Source: Lachnospiraceae bacterium
Lineage (GTDB): Bacteria > Bacillota > Clostridia > Lachnospirales > Lachnospiraceae
Reading direction: 5' to 3'
Assembly (NCBI GenBank): GCA_021203205.1
Contig: JAJQBQ010000011.1
Location: 47,683-111,682, forward strand
DNA: 64,000 bases
Shown: piece after piece, positions 20,198 to 26,752 of the stretch
Layout: every line of letters starts with the position of its first letter
Numbering within the stretch: the first letter of the stretch is position 1
The notes under the pieces: model-generated
Databases searched by the model: none
Told to the model about the DNA's origin: nothing
Seen by the model: the letters and a program-made list of their open reading frames with translations, nothing else
Position numbers and translations under genes: made by a program

Positions 20198-20381
20198 ATT
20201 AATACTGTTTTATGCACAGAACAGTTCGGTTAACAATCATGCTTTCCACTCATACCTGACTATTTAACAGAGTACTGACATTGAGTCACATGTGTCGGCA
20301 CGAGCTTCTTTTCCAGGCCAATCCGAATAATTTGGCAGAGTGTGTATATTGAACCACTGTTCTTTTCTTTGCGGCAGGTTC

Positions 20382-20741
20382 TTACGCCGCCAGTGCCTTC
20401 TTCGCCGTGTCCACAAGCTGTGCGAACGCGTCCGGATCATTTACCGCCAGTTCGGAGAGCATCTTGCGGTTGATGTCCACGCCGGCCACCTTCAAGCCAT
20501 GCATAAGGTTCGAATAGTTGATGCCGTTGATTCTGGCTGCAGCGTTGATACGGGCAATCCAGAGCTGACGCATCTGGCGCTTTCTCTCCTTGCGGCCCGC
20601 GTAAGAAGACGCAAGTGCGCGCATCACGGACTGCTTGGCTACGCGATACTGCTTCGAGCGGGCTCCTCTGTAGCCCTTCGCGAGCTTTAATACTCTTTTA
20701 TGCTTTTTCTTGGCGTTCAGGCCGCCTTTGATTCTTGCCAT
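20382..20741 (-). CDS. rplT: Large ribosomal subunit protein bL20
   Basis: The 119-residue basic protein begins [24 protein letters not shown], slightly longer than usual only by small side-chain differences, and matches bL20 along its full length. It binds 23S rRNA early in large-subunit assembly and in Firmicutes also represses its own operon through a leader structure. AGGAGGAATGAG precedes the ATG. It is the third gene of the operon, 24 bp after rpmI. Confidence 0.98.
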   Translation of the reverse strand: MARIKGGLNAKKKHKRVLKLAKGYRGARSKQYRVAKQSVMRALASSYAGRKERKRQMRQLWIARINAAARINGINYSNLMHGLKVAGVDINRKMLSELAVNDPDAFAQLVDTAKKALAA

Positions 20742-20765
20742 GTCTCATTCCTCCTAATCTGTACC

Positions 20766-20963
20766 TTAGAGATAAGGTAATATCTTCTTCATATTCTTTA
20801 CATTCGTCGAATCCGTCATCGTAGCCTTGCGAAGATTTCTCTTTCTCTTGGCAGACTTCTTGGTGAGAATGTGGCTCTTGTAGGCCTTATTCCTTTTCAG
20901 CTTGCCGGTGCCCGTCGCCTTAAAGCGCTTCGCCGCCGCTCTGCTTGTCTTCATTTTCGGCAT
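20766..20963 (-). CDS. rpmI: Large ribosomal subunit protein bL35
   Basis: The 65-residue basic protein starts [14 protein letters not shown] and ends MKKILPYL, the typical bL35 boundaries. The ATG at 20963 has AAGGAGGACATTAAA upstream. The frame is open to 21056 but that extension is intergenic sequence. Confidence 0.98.
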   Translation of the reverse strand: MPKMKTSRAAAKRFKATGTGKLKRNKAYKSHILTKKSAKRKRNLRKATMTDSTNVKNMKKILPYL

Positions 20964-21124
20964 TTTAATGTCCTCCTTAATTACTCTTTGCCGTCGCAGC
21001 CTGACGCCCGTCTTTTCAGATACTGCCGCCATGCCGGACAACATATTCATGTACAACCATCTATACCGGTATCTTGCCGGAATTCATGTATACATCTTTT
21101 TTCTTAAAACAATACCGTAATTAA

Positions 21125-21634
21125 TCACTGCTTCTTCGCTGCCAGCGTCATGCTCATGCTTCTGCCTTCGAGCTTCGGAGGCTTCTCAACCGAGGAGATG
21201 TCCTCCAGCAGCTTCGCAAAGTCATCCAACACATGTTTTGTGGCAGAGATGTGCGTCATCTCGCGTCCGCGAAAACGCAGTGTCACTTTTACCTTGTCGC
21301 CTTTTTCCAGAAACTTTCTGGCGTTGTTTGCTTTTGTGTTTAAATCGTTTTCCTCAATGTTCGGAGATAAGCGGACTTCCTTCACTTCAACGATCCGCTG
21401 CTTTTTGCGGGCTTCCTTTTCCTTCCGGCCCATCTCGTAACGGAACTTTCCGTAGTCGATGATCTTGCAGACCGGCGGCTTCGCCATGGGCGCCACCTTC
21501 ACGAGGTCAAGCTCCGCCTCACGTGCGATTTTTAAAGCCTCTCTCGATGACATAATACCAAGCTGTTCTCCGTGTTCCCCGATCAGCCGGACCTCACGGT
21601 CCCTGATCTGCTCGTTAATATAAAAGTCGCTGAT
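21125..21634 (-). CDS. infC: Translation initiation factor IF-3, ATC start codon
   Basis: IF-3 binds the 30S subunit, prevents premature joining and checks the start codon. The N-domain begins ISDFYINEQIRDREVRLIG and includes the linker KEKEARKKQR; the C-domain follows. The first ATG (21553) would delete 27 conserved N-terminal residues. The only start that restores them is an ATC at 21634 with GGAGG nine bases upstream. A non-AUG start that IF-3 itself discriminates against is the known autoregulatory device of infC in other bacteria. The resulting length of 169 residues is normal. First gene of the operon with rpmI and rplT, behind a long structured leader. Confidence 0.93.
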   Translation of the reverse strand: MSDFYINEQIRDREVRLIGEHGEQLGIMSSREALKIAREAELDLVKVAPMAKPPVCKIIDYGKFRYEMGRKEKEARKKQRIVEVKEVRLSPNIEENDLNTKANNARKFLEKGDKVKVTLRFRGREMTHISATKHVLDDFAKLLEDISSVEKPPKLEGRSMSMTLAAKKQ

Positions 21635-21713
21635 AGCTTTGCACCTCCATAACTAATGTAGAATCCCCGAAGCTTCGCGCTTCAAAAGCATCTGGTGTTC
21701 ACAGCAGATACTT

Positions 21714-21745
21714 CTCCAAAAAAAGAAGGATAAGTTGCCTTATCC
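21714..21745 (-). promoter_or_regulatory. Attenuator hairpin in the infC leader
   Basis: On the minus strand a seven-base stem GGATAAG/CTTATCC (21728-21734 and 21739-21745) is followed by TTCTTTTTTTGG, a complete intrinsic terminator, about 80 bp before the infC start. Its place suggests the transcription attenuation known for L20/IF3 leaders in Firmicutes. Upstream GC-rich segments (21755-21800) could form the competing structure. Confidence 0.75.
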
Positions 21746-21828
21746 CACATCCTGTGCGCTGTGCGCAACACGGCCTGCCGTTTGCAACACTTCACACTTT
21801 TGGCGCTTCGACCGCATACGACAGTAGA

Positions 21829-21872
21829 TTTCAGCCTTTCAGCCTTTCAGCCTTTCAGCCTTTCAGCCTTTC
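21829..21872 (-). repeat. 8-bp tandem repeat in the infC leader
   Basis: TTTCAGCC on the plus strand is repeated five and a half times without a mismatch. On the transcribed strand each unit carries AAAGG. The repeat lies between the promoter and the attenuator. Confidence 0.9.
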
Positions 21873-21959
21873 TGTCGACCGCGTCCGATTGCCTGATAAA
21901 CGCCTGAGCACACACGTGTCAGGGTGAGAGGGATACTCTGCTTGTTTTTGAACTTCGAA

Positions 21960-21988
21960 AGTATACCACAGGGGCACGTGCGTGTCAA
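21960..21988 (-). promoter_or_regulatory. Promoter of the infC-rpmI-rplT operon
   Basis: On the minus strand a perfect TTGACA (21983-21988) is followed after 17 bases by TATACT (21960-21965). The start near 21953 gives a leader of about 320 nt. Confidence 0.88.
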
Positions 21989-22034
21989 GCACAATTTTTC
22001 TGTTCTCAAAAATAAAATTTTTGTAAAATTTGCG

Positions 22035-22123
22035 TACTCATATTGTTATGCTTCTTTTACTTAAATGTTACATGGTCTTTTCACATATTGCCGCCGCAAT
22101 ATGAGTAATTGCGTGTAACATTT
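22035..22123. repeat. Nested and mutually exclusive inverted repeats
   Basis: Perfect ten-base arms AAATGTTACA (22063-22072) and TGTAACATTT (22114-22123) enclose a perfect eight-base stem CATATTGC (22084-22091) with GCAATATG (22096-22103). An 11-base arm TACTCATATTG (22035-22045) can instead pair with CAATATGAGTA (22097-22107). The two inner pairings exclude each other. The element lies between the divergent infC and RNA I promoters. Confidence 0.75.
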
Positions 22124-22151
22124 ATTTTCGCAATTTTTTATAAATTTCTGC

Positions 22152-22180
22152 TTCATTTTTCCTTTTTTCTGTGATATAGT
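22152..22180 (+). promoter_or_regulatory. Promoter of toxin mRNA (RNA I)
   Basis: TTCATT (22152-22157) and TATAGT (22175-22180) are separated by 17 bases. The predicted transcript begins near 22187 with a hairpin CCTGTC/GACAGG (22187-22192 and 22204-22209) whose 3' arm abuts the AGGAGG of the toxin gene. Confidence 0.6.
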
Positions 22181-22225
22181 TAAATTCCTGTCATCCCTAT
22201 ACCGACAGGAGGAAGGGGTGAGCAC

Positions 22226-22324
22226 ATGTACTGGATTGTATCATTTATTGTCTCGATGCTTGCGAATGTAGCAGCACATTACTTATTTCAGTGGTTAGAC
22301 GGTCGGAAAGGAGGTAACCGCTAA
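22226..22324 (+). CDS. Fst/par-like small hydrophobic peptide, candidate type I toxin
   Basis: The 32-residue frame begins MYWIVSFIVSML and ends FQWLDGRKGGNR: one membrane-spanning hydrophobic stretch followed by a WLD and a short charged tail. This is the layout of Fst-family membrane toxins of type I toxin-antitoxin loci. AGGAGG and a second GGGG lie upstream. The 5' end of the mRNA can fold so that the 3' arm of a six-base stem partly covers the ribosome binding site. The mRNA of about 210 nt ends at a 16-bp bidirectional terminator shared with a convergent short RNA. A 22-23 bp direct repeat starting at base 3 of the ATG recurs beyond the terminator and is carried in antisense by that RNA. 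Toxicity is inferred, not shown. Confidence 0.72.
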   Translation: MYWIVSFIVSMLANVAAHYLFQWLDGRKGGNR

Positions 22325-22418
22325 CCCCGGAGATGTTCGCTCCGTTTAAGCCAAACACAAAAATCCCTCAGAATAGCGGTCTGAGGGATTTTTGTCGTAC
22401 TGGATTGTATCGTTATTG
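22228..22418. repeat. Direct repeats of the toxin-antitoxin locus
   Basis: GTACTGGATTGTATC is identical at 22228-22242 and 22397-22411, and similarity continues for seven to eight bases (22250 and 22418). The first copy covers the toxin start codon. The second lies in the antisense RNA gene, so the RNA would be complementary to the toxin initiation region. Confidence 0.9.
22357..22395. terminator. Bidirectional terminator shared by RNA I and RNA II
   Basis: Perfect 16-base arms (22357-22372 and 22380-22395, ACAAAAATCCCTCAGA and its complement) enclose a seven-base loop. The A and T ends provide a T tract in both directions. Confidence 0.93.
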
Positions 22419-22431
22419 CATCTCTGCAACT
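22357..22431 (-). ncRNA. Candidate antisense antitoxin RNA (RNA II)
   Basis: A promoter at 22438-22465 would start a minus-strand transcript near 22431 that runs through the second direct repeat and ends at the shared terminator, giving about 75 nt. It can pair with the toxin mRNA at the start-codon repeat and at the terminator loop. This is the two-point contact described for RNA II of the par locus of plasmid pAD1. Confidence 0.7.
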
Positions 22432-22437
22432 ACCAGT

Positions 22438-22465
22438 ATTTTATCACCTTATTCGCTTTTGTCAA
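22438..22465 (-). promoter_or_regulatory. Promoter of the antisense RNA
   Basis: On the minus strand a perfect TTGACA (22460-22465) and TAAAAT (22438-22443, five of six matches) are separated by 16 bases. It is stronger than the toxin promoter, as expected for an antitoxin RNA. It begins 9 bp past the stop codon of the DUF1540 gene. Confidence 0.78.
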
Positions 22466-22473
22466 CCACTTTT

Positions 22474-22797
22474 TCACTCCGCCTCAAAACTCGCACAGCA
22501 TGTCCCGGCCGCGTGCTTCGCACCGTTCCCGGCGATGCCGATATGATCGGCGGAACATACATGGTTCCGGTTGAAGGTGCACTTCGTCGCCTCGCAGCTG
22601 ACGGACAGTCTGGTTTCCGGTGCGCTGGTGCAGCTGCACTCGTTGCGCGATGTCTCGAATGCCAGCTCGCGGAAGCTGGCACACTCCGTGCCTTTCGAAT
22701 TTACCGCACCGGGCCCGTCCACACGTATGTGCTCCAGGCAGCAGTGATTCTCCTTGTTGTAGTAGCAGGTGGTAACATTGCAATTTAATATTGGCAT
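22474..22797 (-). CDS. DUF1540 domain protein with two cysteine-rich repeats
   Basis: The 107-residue protein has two DUF1540 units of about 40 residues: LNCNVTTCYYNKENHCCLEHIRV at the start and VSCEATKCTFNRNHVCSADHIGI in the second half. Each has four or more conserved cysteines and ends in a C-A-S-F motif. Such proteins are common in spore-forming and gut Clostridia; the cysteine spacing suggests metal binding, but the function is unknown. The ATG at 22797 has GAGAGG eight bases upstream; the open frame extends to 22860 without a site. No transmembrane segment. Confidence 0.9.
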   Translation of the reverse strand: MPILNCNVTTCYYNKENHCCLEHIRVDGPGAVNSKGTECASFRELAFETSRNECSCTSAPETRLSVSCEATKCTFNRNHVCSADHIGIAGNGAKHAAGTCCASFEAE

Positions 22798-23141
22798 AAT
22801 TTTAACCTCTCCGACTTCATGAATTTTAACAGCACATAGTATGGCACAAACCGCTGACATTCCGATTCAAGATTACGAGATTCGTGGAACATACTATATC
22901 GGTCGCTTAAATCATAGTATATGTCAGGGAATGACTGTTTATTCATGATTGGAGTCCCAATATTTTAAGATGTGGGGTGAAATATTTCTCCACACGGCCA
23001 GTCTCCACCATGCCGCGCTCTGCGCTGTCCGAAATATTTCTCCGCGTGACAAGGTTTATATTTTCCAAAAAAAGAATACCGCGCTTCAACAGCGCGGCAT
23101 TCTTTTAAAGAAAGTGAGAATCTACATTAGGAAAAGGATCG
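22798..23141. other. Intergenic region between DUF1540 gene and tRNA-Glu
   Basis: Apart from the tRNA-Glu terminator at 23068-23106 I see no gene in these 344 bases. Confidence 0.5.
23068..23106 (-). terminator. Terminator of tRNA-Glu
   Basis: On the minus strand an imperfect 12-base stem with GCCGCGCT/AGCGCGGT core is followed by a long T tract, about 35 bp past the tRNA. Confidence 0.8.
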
Positions 23142-23213
23142 TAGCCTGTAGGGGAATCGAACCCCTGTTTCCGCCGTGAGAGGGCGGCGTCTTAACCGCT
23201 TGACCAACAGGCC
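23142..23213 (-). tRNA. tRNA-Glu (CTC)
   Basis: Minus-strand cloverleaf with acceptor GGCCTGT/ACAGGCT, anticodon stem CCGCC/GGCGG around loop CTCTCAC (anticodon CTC) and T arm AGGGGTTCGATTCCCCT. The acceptor closes with a G-U pair. Confidence 0.93.
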
Positions 23214-23685
23214 GAACACGTGTGAGAGTATAGCAGATTTTTCGAAAAATGCAAGCACTTTTTTTCATTTTTTCAATCTTTTTTATTTCGTTTTTTCACG
23301 CATTTTCTTTTTCGCTTTGAATCATTCTCCGGTCATTGCCATATTCCGACTCGGATTTTGACGTTCAAATCGTCATGATTGCACGGAAGCCCCCATATCT
23401 TAGTCATTTCCCTCTCTGAGCACAAAAAGTAAATCCTTCTTTAAGAAGTATGAAAGACAAACCGCGAAGCGATTACCCTTTCATGCTCAGCGAAGGAAAT
23501 GGCCGAAGCACAGAGAGCGACTGTGCGGCGGCTGCCTCCCCTCAATGGGATGAAATGAAATCGCTTCGCGATTTGATCTATATTTCGTGAAATCTATATT
23601 TTTTATTCTTCTGAATCTTCCTCGTCTTCTGCCGTATCTTTTTCCTCCACGTCCTATATTCTTTCGTATCCTCTTCTTCCACGTC
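23214..23685. other. Region downstream of the Gld-like operon
   Basis: No convincing gene was found. Bases 23585-23690 look like an extension of the acidic repeat tail of the DUF4340 gene beyond its stop, with two imperfect copies of a roughly 32-bp unit containing AGGACGTGG. A palindrome AAATCGC/GCGATTT lies at about 23558-23575. Confidence 0.5.
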
Positions 23686-24300
23686 CTATTCTTCCGTGTC
23701 TTCCTCTGTATCTTCTTCGTCCTCTTCCTCCGCATCGGTCTCCGAGGCGTCCTCATCCTCCTCCGCTTCCCACTCGTCCAGTGTGCGGTCGAGGTAGTTC
23801 GTGGTGAGTACGCTGTAGACCATCTCGATGGAATCGCCGCCGTCTTCCATGAAGTAGTAGGCGCTCGCCGCGTCGTTAAAGTCGCCGAAGTAGAAGGTGC
23901 GCTCGGTTCCGTCCGTTTCCGTGATGCTCACCGTGAAGGACGGGTCGTCAAACCCGTAATCCGACAGATCCGCATCCGTGGCATCAATGGTGCGGTAGGT
24001 GGAAAGATAGCAGAAATATTTCACCATGCTGTCCACATCGTCGGTCTCCAGATTGAAGTCCGGGTCATCCACGTAATACCACTCGCCCTCCTCATCCTGC
24101 GCGAAGGAGATGGTTGTTCCGTCGTATGTGTAGGAAATGGCGATGATGTCATCCTTCTCGGCCAGGTTCAGATCGGTCGTCTCTGCCAGTGAGGATTCCT
24201 CCTCTTCCTCGGTGTCCTGTGCGCTCATCCACAGCCAGCCAACAGCGAAGACCACGCAGAGCACCACCAGTATCAGTAACTGAAGTTGCTTTTTATTCAT
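23686..24300 (-). CDS. DUF4340 domain lipoprotein-like or membrane-anchored protein of a Gld-like ABC system
   Basis: The 204-residue protein has an N-terminal membrane anchor (LQLLILVVLCVVFAVGWLW), then a DUF4340-like region with the repeated phrase DDIIAISYTYDG and FYFGDFNDAASAYYF. It ends in an acidic repeat tail of about 35 residues made almost only of E, D and T. DUF4340 proteins are encoded next to GldG-like proteins, as here. The TAG stop lies inside the tail repeat, and acidic coding potential continues beyond it in the same frame for a few codons, so the tail length may vary. GGAGG is about four bases upstream of the ATG. The last gene of the operon. Confidence 0.85.
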   Translation of the reverse strand: MNKKQLQLLILVVLCVVFAVGWLWMSAQDTEEEEESSLAETTDLNLAEKDDIIAISYTYDGTTISFAQDEEGEWYYVDDPDFNLETDDVDSMVKYFCYLSTYRTIDATDADLSDYGFDDPSFTVSITETDGTERTFYFGDFNDAASAYYFMEDGGDSIEMVYSVLTTNYLDRTLDEWEAEEDEDASETDAEEEDEEDTEEDTEE

Positions 24301-24330
24301 ATATCCTCCAGGGAATACTCTAATGGGAAG

Positions 24331-24369
24331 TCAGTCAGCCGGCAGGCTCCCTGCACAGCCGACTGACTG
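24331..24369 (-). repeat. Inverted repeat between the gldG-like and DUF4340 genes
   Basis: AGTCAGTCAGCCGG and its imperfect complement face each other across about 12 bases in the 78-bp gap. No T tract follows, so it may stabilise mRNA or dampen readthrough and is not a full terminator. Confidence 0.55.
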
Positions 24370-24378
24370 CGAAAACTA

Positions 24379-25887
24379 TTATTTTCTGCTCCTCTTCACC
24401 ACGATCGAGATGCCGATGATGATGACGATGAGCGGTACCAGCCCGATGAGGATGATTTCCCAGATGGTCGCCTGCAGGGCCGTCACCACGAGATATTCCT
24501 CCTCAATGGTCTTCGCGCGGACGGAGATGGTCTCCTCGCGTTCGGTCAGCCAGCCGACGGAGTTTAAGAACAGGTCATGGTTCGCACCGGATACGATATT
24601 GTTCACGCTGTCATCCAGGAAATAGGCCCCGGAGTAATACACCAGACGCGTCTCGACCGTATCTTCATCTTCCGTGTCGTCATCGTCCGCGTCCGTATCG
24701 GAGGCATCGGTATCCGAAGCCGTGTCGTCATCGCCAATCGTCTCGGAAATCGCCACGCCCAGAGAGAACGGCCCCGCCTCATCATCGGATGTCTGTTCGT
24801 AGGATGTGGTGCTCTCGGTAATTACCTTCGCGTAGGAGTCATCGGTCGAATCGATCAGGCTGGTCACGGAAAGCGTGTCGCGCAGATCCTCCGAAATCTC
24901 GATGCCCTGGGAATAGATGCAGAGAATGTAGTAGCTGCCTGCGATGGGGGAGGAAATCTCATGGGAGTAGCTGACCTCCGGAAGCAGGTAGGTGTTATAC
25001 TGGTAATAATAGCCCTGACTGGTCTCCACCACTACACCGTCCGTGGTCGTCACACCGTAGTAATTGAGAATGGATGCCAGGTTCGGGTAGCTGTCCTCCG
25101 TATAATAATCAATGTCCGTGACAATCAGCGCGCGCCCGCCGGCCTCCAGGTACTCGAGGATGATTCCCGCCTCATACTCCGACAGGTCGGAAGTCGGGTT
25201 GTAAATCAGAAGCGTCGCGCAGTCCTCCGGGATGGCACCTTCGGAGAGGAGGTTCAAATCCTCCAGAGACACATTGTCGGAAGCAAGCTCCGTCTGCAGC
25301 GTGGAGGAGAGCGTCTCACTGCCGTGGCCGGACAACTGGTAAACCGTCGGCAAATCCTGGCTCGTCACATAATTTAAAGCGGTCGTCACCTCAGTCTCCG
25401 CCGCGAAGGAATACTCATAGGTATACTCGTACGTGGTGTAGTCGATACCGGTGATCTCCGTCACATAAATTTCATCGTAATCGATATACATGCTGCGCCC
25501 GGTCGTCTCATCCACCACCAGCACGCTGTTGTCGGAAATGGTCTCGTCCGTGTAGTTCGACGCGAAGGTCGGGTACACGGCATAGTCCTTTGTCTTCACC
25601 ACAATGTTGGAGTTCACCGCCGCGTAGCGGTTTAAGAATTCCAGAATGACCGAATCCTCGCTGCCGTTCTGAGCCAGCAGGTAAATGTCCACCTCATGAT
25701 CGACAGATTCCGCGATCTGGATCGACTGCTCCTCGATCGTGTAGTAGGACTGGGCGGTCAGGTCAATCTTTGTGGACGTGGAGGGAAGGCTCGACACAAA
25801 CAGGTTAATGAAAACCACGAGCACGACGGCCACGACCGATACGACCGTCGTATACATGCCGACCCGAAAATGTTTTTTCTTATCCAT
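24379..25887 (-). CDS. GldG-like ABC auxiliary protein
   Basis: The 502-residue protein has one N-terminal transmembrane segment (about 10-33), a large extracytoplasmic region of the ABC_transp_aux/GldG type (starting KIDLTAQSYYTIEEQS, with VYQLSGHGSETL), and a C-terminal transmembrane segment with basic end VVKRSRK. An acidic Asp/Thr insertion (DTDASDTDADDDDTEDED) lies near residue 400. GldG was named for gliding motility in Bacteroidetes, but the family is widespread in non-gliding Firmicutes where the substrate is unknown. It starts one base after the permease stop, so it is translationally coupled. Confidence 0.87.
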   Translation of the reverse strand: MDKKKHFRVGMYTTVVSVVAVVLVVFINLFVSSLPSTSTKIDLTAQSYYTIEEQSIQIAESVDHEVDIYLLAQNGSEDSVILEFLNRYAAVNSNIVVKTKDYAVYPTFASNYTDETISDNSVLVVDETTGRSMYIDYDEIYVTEITGIDYTTYEYTYEYSFAAETEVTTALNYVTSQDLPTVYQLSGHGSETLSSTLQTELASDNVSLEDLNLLSEGAIPEDCATLLIYNPTSDLSEYEAGIILEYLEAGGRALIVTDIDYYTEDSYPNLASILNYYGVTTTDGVVVETSQGYYYQYNTYLLPEVSYSHEISSPIAGSYYILCIYSQGIEISEDLRDTLSVTSLIDSTDDSYAKVITESTTSYEQTSDDEAGPFSLGVAISETIGDDDTASDTDASDTDADDDDTEDEDTVETRLVYYSGAYFLDDSVNNIVSGANHDLFLNSVGWLTEREETISVRAKTIEEEYLVVTALQATIWEIILIGLVPLIVIIIGISIVVKRSRK

Positions 25888-25888
25888 A

Positions 25889-26752
25889 TTAACTCCACCT
25901 CCTCTTCTCCATCGACTGAACCGTGAGGAACAGGAACAGACCCGTCAATGTGAGGTAATACACGACCGTCGTCCAGTCAAAGATACCGTTGATAAAATTC
26001 GCCATGCGGTCAAACAGGCACAGCTGATTTAACACGGTCTGGATCAGGCCCTCGAACGCTGTGGAGTTCAGTTCGTACGCCACAAACAGCAGGATCTCGC
26101 CCGCCATGAACAGGAAACCTGTCACAAACACATTTTTAATCATCATATACAGGAACACGCCCGCCAGCAGAATCAGCACCACGAAGGACAGATAGGAGGC
26201 AAACGAGGAGGTCGAAATGAGCTCCGCGATGCTCGCCATCAGGTAAATCACCAGTACCGCGGCGAAGCTTAAGATCATGGCCACGATCTGGTTATCCGTC
26301 AGTGAGGAGATAAACATGCCGACAGACATGAGCGCCACACCCAGCAGGAAATACGCCAGAATCGCGCTGTAGGCCACCGCGAAATTCACATTCCCGTACA
26401 GCCCCATAATGGGCGGAATCAGGCACATCTCCAGCACCGGAATCAGCAGCACCGTGCACATGGCCAGAAACTTGCCCGTCACGATGGTGCTCATGCTCAT
26501 GGGCAGTGAGTACAGCAGCTGATCCGTCCGCTGTCTCTTTTCCTCCGACACCGAACGCATGGTGATCATCGGCACCAGGAACAGGAAGAAAAATGTCATG
26601 CTGTAGCAGACATATTCAAAATTTGTGTAGGCATTATTGAAAGCGTACACCATGGTGTAAATGCCCGTAAAGACGATCACGACCGCGATGAAAATGTAGC
26701 CCATGATGCCGTGGAAATAGGAGCCAAGCTCTCTCTTATAAATCGCTCTCAT
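25889..26752 (-). CDS. ABC-2 type (GldF-like) permease
   Basis: The 287-residue protein has six predicted membrane segments and starts MRAIYKRELGSYFHGIMGYIF, the typical entry of GldF/ABC-2 permeases. The ITMRSVSEEKRQRTDQLLYSLP segment is conserved in the family. Its ATG overlaps the stop of the ATPase gene by four bases, so the two are made together. It should form the membrane channel of the transporter with the ATPase encoded upstream. Confidence 0.92.
   Translation of the reverse strand: MRAIYKRELGSYFHGIMGYIFIAVVIVFTGIYTMVYAFNNAYTNFEYVCYSMTFFFLFLVPMITMRSVSEEKRQRTDQLLYSLPMSMSTIVTGKFLAMCTVLLIPVLEMCLIPPIMGLYGNVNFAVAYSAILAYFLLGVALMSVGMFISSLTDNQIVAMILSFAAVLVIYLMASIAELISTSSFASYLSFVVLILLAGVFLYMMIKNVFVTGFLFMAGEILLFVAYELNSTAFEGLIQTVLNQLCLFDRMANFINGIFDWTTVVYYLTLTGLFLFLTVQSMEKRRWS

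Noticed and set aside
22333..22788. Plus-strand frame antisense to the DUF1540 gene
   Set aside because: It is a shadow of the DUF1540 gene and would run across the shared terminator of the toxin locus.
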